Shown here piece after piece: positions 35,880 to 47,212 of a stretch of DNA of 64,000 bases. The first letter of the stretch is position 1. Each line of letters starts with the position of its first letter. Origin of the DNA: Rana temporaria. Its lineage: Eukaryota; Chordata; Amphibia; Anura; Ranidae. The stretch is from the NCBI RefSeq assembly GCF_905171775.1, contig NC_053494.1, forward strand, positions 163,915,101 to 163,979,100. Direction: 5' to 3'. The notes under the pieces were generated by a model that was given only the letters and a program-made list of their open reading frames with translations, was not told where the DNA came from and made no database searches. A program made the translations under genes and the position numbers.

Positions 35880-36295
35880 AACATACACATGCTTAAACAA
35901 GCATACACACATGCTTACATGCATACACACATGGAAAAGAGAAAAGCCCTAAGGCAGACGCAGCGCTGAAGGAAATTGGTGAAAATAAAAAATTATTGTG
36001 TATCATATGTTGAAAAAATAAATTAAATAAATGAAGCAGCTAGCACTAAAGTTCAGCACAAAAACTTAAAAACAATTACATAATACAAAGGAGTGCAATG
36101 CTGCAATACCAACTCATATAGAAAAATAAAGTGGAAAAAAAAAAAGATGGATTTATATACCACTTTTTTTCACTTTACGCATACACACATGCTTACACAC
36201 ACACATACCTACATGCGCACACACACACATACATGTGCGCACACACACACACATACAGACACTCACATGTGCAGACACACACACAGACACATGTA
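35880..36295. repeat. CA-rich degenerate microsatellite
   Basis: Two blocks (35880-35935 and 36178-36292) of imperfect ACACATGCTTACA and CACACACATAC units are separated by about 240 bp of A-rich sequence. Low complexity, no coding value. Confidence 0.8.
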
Positions 36296-36315
36296 TAAAG
36301 CCATTTTAAAATGAA

Positions 36316-37926
36316 TCTACAGTAGGTGTTTGTGATATTGTGTTTTTAGCACGACAGCATCGCGCTGATTCTCGGCGACATGGTGCCGAGATCTCGCCGA
36401 CATCTCACACTCACTGGAATAGTGACAGCACATCCCAGCAAGCGCGTCATAGAAGCGACGGGAGATCCGACTTGGATTCCCGCCAATTCTACACGTGTGC
36501 GGCGTTTGTTATGAATCCTGAGGGGGAAGTCCCCGCCGGATTTTAAATAAAAATCCGGCATGGGTTCCCCCCTCAGGAGCATACCGGGCCCTTAGGTCTG
36601 TTATGGGTTGTAAGGAGAGCCCCCCTACGCCGAAAAAAAACGGCGTAGGGGGTCCCCCTACAATCCATACCAGACCCGTATCCAAAGCACGCTACCCGGC
36701 CAGCCAGGAAGGGAGTGGGGACGAGCGAGCGCCCCCCCCCCTCCTGAGCCGTACCAGGCTGCATGCCCTCAACATGGGGGGGTTGGGTGCTCTGGGGCAG
36801 GGGGGCGCACTGCGGCCCCCCCACCTCAGAGCACCCTGTCCCCATGTTGATGAGGACAGGGCCCCTTCCCGACAACCCTGGCCGTTGGTTGTCGGGGTAT
36901 GCGGGCGGGAGGCTTATCGGAATCTGGGAGCCCCCTTTAATAAGGGGGACCCCAGATACCGGCCCCCCACCCTAAGTGAATGAGTATGGGGTACATCGTA
37001 CCCCTACCCATTCACCTGCAAGAAAAGTGGTAAAAACACAAATAAACCACACAGGGTATTAAAATATTTTATTAGTCTGCTCCGGAGGCCTCCCCTGTCG
37101 TCTTTAGCTCTTTTACCAGGGTAGGCTTCTTCTTCCGATTTCCGGGGGTCTTCTCCTGCTCTCCGGGGTCTTCACCGCTCTTCTGTGACGTCTTCTCCGC
37201 TCCGGGGGTCTTCTCAGCTCTGGGGGGGTCTTCTTCTATATTCGCCGCTCTTGACTCGGCGCACCCCGGTTCTTCCTCCCGCTGTCCGGTTCCTTCTCCT
37301 TCAGGGCTGGCCGCCGCTATACTGGCGGCGGTCAGTCCGCTCTTCTGTAACGTCATCTTCTTCTCTTCTCGTCTTCCGTCTTCTCCAGATGTTGACACGC
37401 CGGCCGGCTCTTCTCGCTGCAATGACGTGTGCCCGGCTTGCGTCGGATTTATATAGGCCTCACAGTGCCATCATGCTCTGTACCTACCCATGTGATACCC
37501 ATGTGATACCTACCCACTCGCTCGTCCCCACTCCCTTCCTGGCTGGCCGGGTAGCGTGCTTTGGATACGGGTCTGGTATGGATTGTAGGGGGACCCCCTA
37601 CGCCGTTTTTTTCGGCGTAGGGGGGGCTCTCCTTACAACCCATAACAGACCTAAGGGCCCGGTATGCTCCTGAGGGGGGAACCCATGCCGGATTTTTATT
37701 TAAAATCCGGCGGGGACTTCCCCCTCAGGATTCATAACAAACGCCGCACACGTGTAGAATTGGCGGGAATCCAAGTCGGATCTCCCGTCGCTTCTATGAC
37801 GGCTCTGTCTCCATCGCGGCAAGCCAGCTTGGCGCTGGCTCCCGCGATGGGGCTCGTAGGTGGTCAATCTCGCCGAGAAAGGGAGCGAGATTGACACAAT
37901 ATCGCGTTCACCTACTGTAGCTTCTA
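36316..37926. mobile_element. Large foldback element with two 284-bp arms
   Basis: The outer ends CTACAGTAGGTG and CACCTACTGTAG are inverted, each followed inward by a GATATTGTGT block. Inside, 36446-36729 and 37517-37800 are equal-length, nearly perfect inverted arms. They give the same 46-residue open frame on opposite strands. The spacer holds TCCGGGGGTCTTCTC-type tandem units (37138-37235). There is no clear target duplication, so the superfamily is left open. Confidence 0.75.
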
Positions 37927-38202
37927 GCTCAGTACCTTTCCAGATTCCTCATTCAGCCGGGTACTGCACTCTAGGGGGAAGCACTTTCACTTTTGAAGCC
38001 GACAGAGCTTCTTGCATTTCGGCAGGAGAGCAGGCTCATCTGACAGCCTTCTCTCCACTGACCCCGCGGAACACCTGAGAACCTCTGACGGCACACCAGT
38101 GGCACACTGGTTGAGAAAGGCTGATGTAGACCATAAAATTCACCAATCCCGTGACACTTGTATATATAAAATCAAGTCCACAATAGTGTAATACACAAAT
38201 CC

Positions 38203-38720
38203 ATTGCATGGGAAGGTTTATCTTCCAATATGACAATGACCCAAGGCACACAGCAAAAATGACCACACAATGGTTGAAGGAGAAAAGGGTGAATGTCCTT
38301 GCATGGCCTAGTCAAAGTCCAGACTTAAACCCCATTGAAAATCTGTGGAATGACCTGAAGACTGCAGTCCACAGTCACCCTCAAATTTAACTGAACTTGA
38401 GCATCTCTACAAAGAAGATTGGGCAAATATTGCAAAGTCTAGATGTGCAAAGTTAGCAGAGACATAGCCCAATGTAATTTAAAGCAAAAGGTGGTTCAAG
38501 AAAATACTGACACAAGGGGGTGATTCTTTTTCCAGCTCAGTGATTTTGATTTTCGTTTTTTACTTTTTCTGACATGTTTGTGTTATATCTTTCACTTGGA
38601 TGTTACAAGTTGAGTTGAGTAAATACAGATGGATAAAACAACTGTGTTTGTCTTCATTTCAGCCTGCGAATCAACAAAATATGTTTTTGAAGGGGGGGCG
38701 TTTCTTTTCTATACCCACTG
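38203..38720 (+). pseudogene. Tc1 transposase C-terminal pseudogene and 3' terminus
   Basis: The plus-strand frame reads DNDPRHTAK (second catalytic Asp region, about 38231), then WPSQSPDLNPIENLW (about 38302-38346), which precedes the third acidic position. The frame stops soon after HSHPQI. A readable continuation (LEHLYKEDWANIAKSR-like, 38396-38445) is frameshifted. The 3' end, with GTTTCTTTTCTATACCCACTG followed by TA (38721-38722), is a Tc1-type terminus. The 5' two thirds are missing. Confidence 0.88.
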
Positions 38721-38722
38721 TA

Positions 38723-39080
38723 TTAGTTAGGGACCAGGCCAATGAGTGCATTTCTTATTGAGGGGGGGGGGGGGGTTGTCACCAATTGCACAGATATATA
38801 CTTTTGATGAGGCACTTTAAACATTAGATCACTTTCACGAATTAAAGAAAACAGAAATGTGGATGGAACTGCATTGTGGATTCATGTATTGCACATTTGT
38901 GGACTTGATTTACTATATCACAGATTGGTGGAATTAATTATCTGTGTATGGGAGGCACAGTCTTAAAGAACTGTGTAGTTGCAACATAATATGTGAATTT
39001 AATGTGGTGTTAATTATATTGTGAGATTACAGGGCAAGATTAGTACAGTACATGGTTTCACGCTTTTTTTTTAAATAAAA
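38723..39080. other. No recognisable feature
   Basis: Short unassigned stretch with a G homopolymer at 38761-38776. Confidence 0.5.
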
Positions 39081-39590
39081 TTAAAGGGGTTGTAAAGAAA
39101 AAAAAATGTTTTCATAATAAGCATCCTTTACCTGCAGACATTCCTCTTTTTACTTCCTCATTCGTTTTTGCTCAGAAGTTGCTCTATTTCTTCTCTGTTC
39201 TGTTCACTTCCTGCTTGTCTGATTGTTACTCACCACCGTGATGGGAGGTTTTTACTGCGGTGGTCAGTAACGTGCTCACCCCCTCCTGGGAACTACATCT
39301 GTGTGGCAGGACGCTCTCTACGTGTTAGAGACTTCAAGGAGGTGTGAATTACTGGGCGTGCCGCAATTCATACTGGGAAATGTAGTTCTTACATGAACAA
39401 GCGATGCAAACCAGGAAGTGAATGAGAGAACAGAAACTAGAATGCCGGAGGTGATATAGATGAAGGAATTTAATAGCTATTTATGCGTTTTTTTAACAGA
39501 ATCATTGCACTATTCTGTCTGTCTACCTTGCAGACATTAATTTTAGGCAAAACATTTTTTTCCTTTTAATTACCCTTTAAATTAAGTGGC
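39081..39590. mobile_element. Kolobok/T2-like MITE, second copy of an inverted pair
   Basis: TTAA borders (39081-39084, 39587-39590). The sequence runs as the reverse complement of 22922-23419 nearly base for base, including CATACTGGGAAATGTAGTTC and GGCAGGACGCTCTCTACGTG. A few substitutions and A-run length differences separate them. Confidence 0.8.
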
Positions 39591-39655
39591 TGCTCTAGTA
39601 ACATAGATTTGGGTATGGTCAGCGGAAAAGGATCTTGATATTTGAGATTTACTAA

Positions 39656-40050
39656 GACCCCTTTCACACTGGGGCGCTTTGCAGGCGCTATAACATTAAA
39701 AATAGCGCCTGCAAAGCACCCTGAACAGCCGCTGCTGTCTCTTCAGTGTGAAAGCCCCGAGGGCTTTCACACTGCAGCGGTGCGCTAGCAGGACGGTAAA
39801 AAAAAGTCCTGCTAGCAGCATCTTTGGAGCGGTGAAGGAGCGGGCTAGTAGGAGAGAGGAGCGGGCCTCACACATGCGCAGTAAGGTTCCTGGAGTGAAG
39901 CCGAAAGGCTACACTGCCGGGTACCCTTCCCCGCAACGGCGGAGGCAGTACCCAACAGCTGATGAACATCAGCTGTGGGTGTCGACACAGCTGGACTCCA
40001 GGACAGGTAAGTGTCCTATTATGAAAAGCCAGCAGCTGCAGTATCTGTAG
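39656..40050. repeat. Fused remnants: Harbinger-like MITE end and Kolobok/T2-like body
   Basis: GACCCCTTTCACACTGGGG at 39656 follows TAA (39653-39655). It leads into GCGCTATAACATTAAAAATAGCGC and a second CTTTCACACTG at 39764. From about 39860 the sequence changes to TTAAAGCGGA-family blocks (ATGCGCAGTAAGGTTCC, CAGGACAGGTAAGTGTCC, CAGCAGCTGCAGTATC). Neither element has both ends. Confidence 0.5.
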
Positions 40051-41276
40051 CGTTTTAAGTACACATATGACATTGATCTGAGAAAATAATCCGTCACCAA
40101 GAATCTGTTCTCTGCCCACCTACTAATCAAAAGTACTTTGAGGGGTGCAGGCTATCCATATGGCATAAGGAGTAACAAATATGCACTTAAATACAGCAGT
40201 ACATTATTTTCCCTAGAATTAATTTGCCAGCATAATAAACACAGTGTCTAAACACCCATACAAAGCCCAGGTATTTGATTTCCGAGGCAACGCCCCATAT
40301 CACTGTCCTGCTGGCAGTGGCATTAGAGGGGTTGTGGGCGTCATTGTTCTTTCTGACAAGCCATTTAAAAGCAAGAAGCTGAAGAGATCGCTGCAATTGG
40401 TTAATAGACATGTCACGTAATGCCATAACATATTTAATAGTAAGTGCTTTACCTGCAGCTTATTTACCAGGCCATTGCATACAAATAATGAAGAGCTTGA
40501 TCTATTATCTTTTCTGGAATGGAAAGCCTGCACTTGTAATATTCACATATGTGTAAGGCTTTAACGAATTGACATTCTGGTTACATTTGCTGGCGTGCCC
40601 ACTTATGCAGACAGAAGTTAGCTGTAGGAGTTGTGTTATTACCACTTTATTTATTGCCACCACATTCCACGGTTTCTTACAATTTCAAGAAGACAAAAAT
40701 AAATATACAAGATTGACATAATGCAATGAACTGAACCATGATAAAGAAAATCACAAATCCACTATTGCATACAGTCTAAAAGGCACAAGCAAAGAGATCA
40801 GTGCTTACTTTGTACTAAGGCACCTGGTCATAGACACCCAACATCAGTCATATGTGCATGTACTGTTCATTGGCAAAAGAATACATTGGAGCCATATCCT
40901 TCCAGCAGCATATACCGAATAAAACCTCTAAAGGAAACAGTTTTTAGTACTTGCCTGGCTTCCTTATTGAGTTTTTATAAATTGGTTTAGGGCTATACTT
41001 CTAGATTCTGTATGCCCTGTGTAAGGCCCTGCTCAATCTACAGGAATACTTTTTGGTCGTGGCCTGCATTTCAGACGCCTTTGTCCCAGAGATCCCAGAT
41101 TAAACACCAGATTAGGCTATCTGCACAGGTAGTTTTTTTTCCACATAAGTATGCAGTTATACAAACTTTCAGACTAGCATTTACAAATTAATGATGGTGT
41201 GAGCTATCCCTAAAGGCTTTCACTATGTCATTTTTGTCATGTTCTTTATAAAATGTATGTACTATGTAAATTATAA
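40051..41276. other. No recognisable feature
   Basis: About 1.2 kb without visible transposon termini or coding motifs. Confidence 0.5.
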
Positions 41277-41383
41277 TTCATAGTTTAGGCAGCACTTTAC
41301 AATGTAAAGGGGGACAGTACAATTAAAATACAGGTTAATACACAAGGAATAGGAGGGTCCTGCTCATGGAGCTTACAATCTAA
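41277..41383. repeat. Dispersed SINE-like fragment
   Basis: GCAGCACTTTACAATGTAAAG ... GGGTCCTGCTCATGGAGCTTACAATCTAA resembles a repeat widely scattered in amphibian genomes. The GGAGCTTACAATCTAA end abuts the next MITE. No promoter boxes are visible, so the class is uncertain. Confidence 0.35.
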
Positions 41384-41812
41384 AGCATCATACACACGAT
41401 CGGACTTCCATCGGACAAATCCATGGAATTTTGTCCAAAGGGTGTTGGCCGTGAACTTGGTATGCATACAGACAGCAGAACCTTTTCAGCCAACATACAC
41501 AAAACTACGTTGTTTTTCAGCTCTTTAACGCCACCCTTTGAGCAACTTCTGCTAATATCTGATGGTTAGCATTGGTTCGGAGCATGCGTGTTTGTACTTT
41601 GAACTTTAGTCCGATGGATTTGTGTACACACGATCAGATAATCCGACGGAAAACATTTGTTGGACGATTTGAGAGCGTGGCCATCCAATATTTGTCGTCG
41701 GAAATTCTGACAACAATTGTGCGATGGAGCATCCAGACGTTCGGATTACCTGATGACAAAATACCTCCATCACACAATTGTTGTCGGAATATCCGATCGC
41801 GTGTATGGGCCT
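41384..41812. mobile_element. Harbinger-like MITE (AGCATCATACACACGATCGGA ends)
   Basis: Inverted ends, about 20 bp, are each bordered by TAA (41381-41383, 41813-41815). Inverted CATCGGAC and GTCCGATGG blocks occur throughout. Same family as 16416-16826. Its right-hand TAA is also the left-hand TAA of the next MITE. Confidence 0.8.
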
Positions 41813-41815
41813 TAA

Positions 41816-42229
41816 GGCTGCTTTCACACTTAGGAGTGTGTGGATACACGCCACGGGAGTAGGCGTGTATCCAGCTTTCTCTGGCGCCGCACTCCTGGGA
41901 GCTAAGTGTCATGCCTCCCAAGAGTCAGTGCGGATTTGGTTGCCATCACAACGGGGTGGGAACTTTCGATGACACCGCCCGTTGTTATTGCAACCCCTGA
42001 AGGTTACGGCGCTGCTCGCCGTAAACACTGAGCATGTGCGGGAACGAGCGGTGAATTCTGGGAGATAAACCTTCACCGCATCCATGAAATTTGTGCTTGT
42101 GGGCTTGACATGCCCACAAGCAAAATGGAAACTGCCTTCTTCAGATTTTAAAACATGCTGCAGAAGCATGCCATTAACGCATAGGCGCTTTACTGGCAGT
42201 TTTGAAGCGAACCAGTGTGAAAGTGCCCT
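41816..42229. mobile_element. Harbinger-like MITE (GGCTGCTTTCACACTT ends)
   Basis: The left end GGCTGCTTTCACACTTAGG and right end AGTGTGAAAGTGCCCT are inverted, with TAA at 41813-41815 and 42230-42232. An inner GGATACACGCC / GGCGTGTATCC hairpin (41851-41872) supports a foldback. It abuts the preceding MITE with only TAA between them. Confidence 0.65.
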
Positions 42230-42232
42230 TAA

Positions 42233-44035
42233 GGGAAGTGTCAGGGAATACAAAAGGTAATAACTGCAGGGGGAGGGATCTGATGGAGGTGCCTCCGTAC
42301 AGTTTTTAGGTGGAGGTGGGGTAGGCTTCCCTGAATAAGTGAGTTTTCCGGGATTCCCCATGAGCTGAAATCAAATGCCTTTGACTAGGGAATAATTCAA
42401 TGTGATAAAGCTGTGGTTTTAGAGCAGCCTATTCAGACCAGAGGAGGGAAATGTTTTTCATGTTTTTTACAATGCAGACATAACTATGAAAAATATCATA
42501 TATGAATGTTAGAGTTCTATAGCAAAAAGTTGATTAATTGGCATTGATGACCAAAATCACTGCAACGGCTGGACACACTATCCCTGTTAAGATACCCTAC
42601 CACTTTTATTTTATACATGTTTTAGAAATTGTAATATTTAACTGTATAAATATTAATTTGGCGTTTAAATGTGTAATCAAGGTCAAAACAAGGGCAGATT
42701 GTCTTAACGGCAGAGTGTAAAGGAGCCTGGTGCTTTAATAGATTTCAAACTTGAGCCTTTCAAACAAAATGAAATAGAGCGATTAATCCCGCAGTTGTAC
42801 GCAGAATAAAAAAAAAAAAAGAGGTGAAAAAAAAAAACGAAACAAAGAAAAGAATAATTTCAGTAACAAAAGCCTGGGACCCATAGAGAATTAAATTGTG
42901 TGGAAGTAATCTGTAACCTTATGAGTTAAGAATATCGCTAATCGTACATTTGTCTTTCTTTTTTCTTTAATATAACAAAATAATTGGTGTCTTCTTGAAT
43001 TGGCCTGTTTGGGGTGCATTTTTTTCTGTTCAGACACAGGGGCAGTTTTAAACATTCTTTTAACTATTGCATTACCATTCTGAGCATTATTTACTAATGT
43101 GGTCTAAGGCTTTCCATACATGTTCAAGAGAGAACAGCTCCGCCATATTAAATGTGCTAATCAAAGTACACCTATACCTAAATTACAAAACATGTAGTGC
43201 AAACATAATTTTAAAACAATGCACACGACACTAGAGTTTATAAATTAATGTATATTAAATATATTAACCAATTTAAATGGCTGATGGTCTTGCCAGGGAG
43301 ATTCGCTTTCTCCTGCAGGTTAACAATATTTTGTGTCCAGTGAATTCACTGCACCATTGTGACCCTGTGAAGTAGTGTTCTGATATATGCAAAGTGGGAG
43401 GTTTATCAGCATTGTAGTTGGCGATAATCTTCCCCCTTTCTGCCCATCACCAGTGCTGAGAGGTGGAAGGGATACAGAGCACCCACCTGGAATACCTCCT
43501 CCAGGTCCTGGCAGAATGAATATCCTAAAGTCACAGGAACCAAGAAGAGTGTTAGTGTTACCATTGTAAATATTTAAAACGTAAAAAAATAAAAACCTGT
43601 AGAGAAACTTTAAGGATCATGTTCTGTACAGGAAATTGAACAATCCATTTATCATTACTATATCAAAACGTGGTGCCTTAAAGGGATACTAAACATGCAG
43701 TGTTTAATTGCCATTATTTATATATATAGATAGAGAGAGATAGAGATAGAGATATATATATTATCTATCTCTATTATATCTATCTATCTCTAATAAAATC
43801 ATGCCACTTTATTTAATTTTAATATAAAAAAAATCATCATCAAAGTACCTTATTTAATCATTGCTGTTCAGAGGTCACATGATGTTTCCAAGGTCTTTCC
43901 TGTCCTCAAGGGGAGGGGTTTCTAGTACTCTGTATAGTGCTGTGTCAGACACATGACGTAAAGCTTATTGAATAGAGAAGTAAAACAAATAGCAAGTATT
44001 TTAAAGCTTCATACAAATTTATATTTCTCTTATCA
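42233..44035. other. Mostly unassigned, with a microsatellite and one Kolobok-like end
   Basis: TTAAAGGGATACTAAAC at 43678-43694 is a Kolobok/T2-type left terminus without a visible partner. A GATA/TATC-rich microsatellite that folds on itself lies at 43718-43798. The rest has no supported feature. Confidence 0.45.
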
Positions 44036-45223
44036 TCCATGGATGGACACAGCCTCTTCAATTCTTGACAAGTGGGTTATGTTCCCTGTTTACTGGAGAG
44101 GACTAGGCAGAAACATGTTAGATATTCATATACATGTCATTTAAACAGAGTTGAACAGCCCCGCCCAGGGGGCGGTCCCTCCGGACATAACCCACTTCCC
44201 TGCAGCATGCAGCCTCAGTTTCGTTCTGCCTTGCAAAGGGGGAGGACGTATGGTTCCCTTTGGGCCCAGCGCCCTGAGGAAAGGATTTTTGTCTTTTTGA
44301 CTCCTATCAACTGTCGGCTGAGAGACAGGCTGGATATTCTAGATTCTTTTAGTCTTCTCAGTGCGGCCAGCGAGCGTGAGCACACCTTTGCAAAGAGGCT
44401 GGGTCTGCCACGACATGCCCCATGACTCCTGGGGTGGCCGGTGAGCTTTGCTCCGAGGTCCACACATGACTGGGCTGTGGTGTTGTCTCACTCACAGTTG
44501 ACCGGCCGACGGCTACCTCCATTGCGGTTGTACGCCTGTTTGGAATGCGTCAGTGAGTCATCGCGTGGACGGGTAAGTACAGTTCCTCCCTCTTAGGTGG
44601 GGTGGGACGGCTGAGCATTCCTGGGGTTTGGGTATCCTCCCTGCCCTGCTCCCTTTTTTCCTCTGCTGTTTTACATACTGCTGTCGGGGTGGGGCACCTT
44701 GTTGAGGGAACTGTGCGTCTGGCCTATGTGTGTTTTAATGCTGGGTGTTCTTTTTTCTGGAGGTTTTTTGGTGCTGTGTAGCCCTTTAGGCTTTCACCAT
44801 TTAAATTGCTGCGTTTTGCCGGCATTCTGGCGACATTTTTTGGGTGATTTTCAGTTTCTATTGAAAATCCCATTGGCGGCCATCTTGTTGGAGCCGCACT
44901 ATGATACAGCATATTATTGTGGTCGGCCATTTTCCTGTGGCCGTGTCGGGCTCCGTTTGCTGCGCTCGGCGGCCATCTTGCCTGAGTCCTCGGCCTCTAG
45001 TGCTGATTCCCACGGCGAGCAGCGCCGTTCTCCTCACGAACAGCATCCCACAGCTTACCTCACGGTGTTCTGCCCTCACACACAGCTGTGTGCTGGAAAC
45101 GGGCAGCGGCGCTGAGCAGTCTCCTCCGCTGGTGGTGAGTCCCCTGGGTAACCCCCCGGTCAGCGCAGCAAGAGGGTGGGTTTTTTGTTCAGTTGTGAAC
45201 TGGGCCCTGGGAGTGTTTACTAA
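44036..45223 (+). mobile_element. Probable 5' region of a DIRS-like retrotransposon
   Basis: The sequence turns GC-rich near 44150 and leads without a visible break into the gag-like frame at 45224. GGGTTATGT (44085) and ACATAACCC (44184) form an inverted pair around CAGAACATGTTAG-type sequence. The terminal repeats of the element were not defined. Assignment rests on position upstream of gag and reverse transcriptase fragments. Confidence 0.45.
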
Positions 45224-46376
45224 ATGGAGTCAGTATCCGGTCCTTCTTCCCCAAACATCACAGAGGCGGCATCTGGTGCTTCCGCACCTGCACTTACTAT
45301 AGACGCTTTGTCGGCGGTCCTGGAAACATTTGTTGCCAAGGTGGAAGCGGCGTGCGGAGGCAAGGGGGGTACAAAGCGCCCCCTTCATCCGTTATCCCCT
45401 GGGGAATGCTCAGATTCAGACCAGGACCCGGCTGCGGCTCAGGTACCTGGTTCTGTTTTATCTGAAGACGTGGACCAGGACCTTCCTTGTGAGGAAGACA
45501 CTTTAACTGGGTCGGGGCATGATAAGGCACTTGTCAGGGAGCTTATCAATGCTGTAAGGGACTCCCTTTAGCTGGATAGTGCTGCTGAGGTATCCGCTGA
45601 GGGCTCGGTCTCTTTTGGATCACACAAATCAGACCGCTCTGTGAAGGTTTTTCCTTATGTGCCCTTTTTTGATAAATTCATTGATGTGGAATGGGAAAAG
45701 CCGCAGAAGGCTTTTGTAGTCCCTCACCGCCTGGCGGTTCGGTACCCTTTTGAGGAGAACCTTTAAAAAAAAAAAAGTGGGCTTCTCCTCTGGTGGTGGA
45801 CCCTCCGGTTGCCCGGTTAAATAGGGTAACCACTCTCCCTATAGAGGGAACCCCTGCTTTTAAGGTTTAGACTGATAGGAGATCCGAAGCACTGGCGCGC
45901 TCCATGTTTACCATGCTGAGGTCTGCCTTGCGGCCTATTGTGGCCACTCCCTGGTGTCTCAGACACTTAGTGAATGGGCAAAGGTTTTGCGCCAGACTGC
46001 AGAGGAGCACCAACTCCCATCCAAAGTTATTAGACTGGCTGTCCAGCTGGTCCATGGCCTTGTCTATGTCTGTGATGCTTCACTAGATGCAGCACCCTTG
46101 ATATCCAGGGCTTCTGTTTCGGCGGTGGTTTTACGCCACCTGCTTTGGCTGAAATGCTGGTCTGTGGACCAGGCCTCTAAAAAAGCCCTGGCGGTTTTAC
46201 CCTTCAAAGGTGGGAGGCTTTTTGGGTCTCCACTGGACGACATTATCAAGGATGTCACGGGAGGAAAGAGCACTCTCCTCCCTCAGTCCTCCAAGGGGAG
46301 GGAACCCCGCCGTAAGCCGGGTCCTTCCTTTCCCACACAGAAGCGGTATTTTCGTCAAGTCAGGGCCCACGGGTAA
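45224..46376 (+). pseudogene. DIRS-like gag pseudogene
   Basis: The first frame (115 residues, 45224-45568) starts at ATG and has an acidic Ser/Pro/Asp-rich composition, ending in a premature TAG. Sequence beyond the stop stays readable (FPYVPFFDKFIDVEWEKPQ, about 45650) but is shifted by an A-run at 45765-45775. A final frame (45954-46373) includes LSEWAKVLRQTAEEHQLPS and a Lys/Arg/Pro-rich tail. This acidic front with a basic tail suits a retrotransposon Gag, and the RT follows in the same direction. Specific membership in DIRS comes from the RT, not from Gag itself. Confidence 0.65.
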
Positions 46377-46469
46377 ACCCTTCCAGGCCGACAAAGGCTC
46401 AGCTGGGGGACAGAAACGTCCCTGGGTGCGTAAGCCGAACAAGCCGGCACCCAAATCTGCTACTGCATG

Positions 46470-47212
46470 AAGGCCTGCCCCCGCCCGAATCATGGGTGGG
46501 TGGACAGCTTCGCAGGTTCACAACTCGGTGGACCTCTCTGCTCTTCGATTAATGGGTCTGCGAGGTAGTCTCTTCGGGGTACAAGATAGAGTTCCTTTCC
46601 TATCCCCCGAACAGATTCTTTCCCTCAGGTCTCCCTCTCCTACCGGCTTGTAGGACTTGCTAAGTTGTGGAGTAATTTTACCTGTTCCGCAGGACGAGAG
46701 GTTTCAGAGATTTTACTTGAATCTGTTTGCGGTCCGTCCGATTCTGAATGCCTTTGTCAAAGTAAGGCAGTTCCGCATGGAATCCATTCGCTCTGTGGTA
46801 GCTGCACTCCATCCAGGACTTTTGTGGCGTCCTTGGACATCAAGGACGCATACTTGCATGTCCCAATCTGCGCAAGCCACCAGAGGTTTCTGCGTTTTGC
46901 GATTGGGGAGGACCACTATCAGTTTGTGGCCCTTCCGTTTGGCCTGGCGTCAGCACCAGGAGTTTTTACCAAGGCGCTCGCATCGATCCTAGCTTTGCTG
47001 AGATAGCAAGGCATTGCCATCGTGGGCTACCTAAACGTTCTTCTTCTGAGAGCAGCTTCTGGCTCAGAATTAAAGGAGGACGTGTCTATAACCAGCCAGA
47101 CCCTACAAGAATTTGGGTGGGTGTTGAACGTTCAGAAATCGGTCCTGGTTCCGACTCAGCGTTTGTAATATCTGGGGTTGATTCTGGACTCCTCGGAAGT
47201 GAGGGTCTTTTA
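46470..47212 (+). pseudogene. DIRS-like reverse transcriptase pseudogene (copy 1)
   Basis: The plus-strand reading contains LRGSLFGVQDRVPFLSP upstream, then MESIRSV, LDIKDAYLHVPI (about 46832-46867), FLRFAIG and ALPFGLASAPGVF in order. These are the typical reverse transcriptase blocks of DIRS/tyrosine-recombinase retrotransposons. Where the family has YLDD, this copy reads YLNV (47028-47039), so both catalytic aspartates of that motif are gone. Stops at 47003 and in QRL*YLG (about 47167) also break it. It ends at a MITE insertion. Confidence 0.82.

Larger units (their letters stand above)
35160..38123. mobile_element. hAT-type element (CAGTGTTTCTCAACC family)
   Basis: The left end CAGTGTTTCTCAACC and right end GGTTGAGAAAGGCTG are inverted. 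They are flanked by the exact 8-bp duplication ATGTAGAC (35152-35159 and 38124-38131). Subterminal GGCAC and GTGCC blocks follow. No transposase is visible. Most of its 2.96 kb is later insertions, including a MITE-like block (35222-35705), CA-rich repeats (35880-36290) and the foldback at 36316-37926. Confidence 0.9.

Noticed and set aside
37185..37673. 162-residue plus-strand frame
   Set aside because: It spans the TCTTCTCC tandem repeats and a foldback arm. Residues are repetitive and the frame is not conserved between the arms' two copies.
36346..37894. Identical 46-residue proteins starting MLLRGEPMPDF on opposite strands
   Set aside because: They arise because the two foldback arms are inverted copies. 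No homology or upstream signal supports translation.
42000..42361. 150-residue minus-strand frame overlapping a MITE end
   Set aside because: It crosses the MITE boundary at 42229 and has no recognisable domain.
44036..47212. Gypsy-type LTR retrotransposon or endogenous retrovirus
   Set aside because: The RT block order with LDIKDAYLHVPI and LPFGLASAPGVF, the DVDLLASRF RNase H block in the neighbouring copy, and no visible protease, integrase or LTRs fit DIRS-like elements better.
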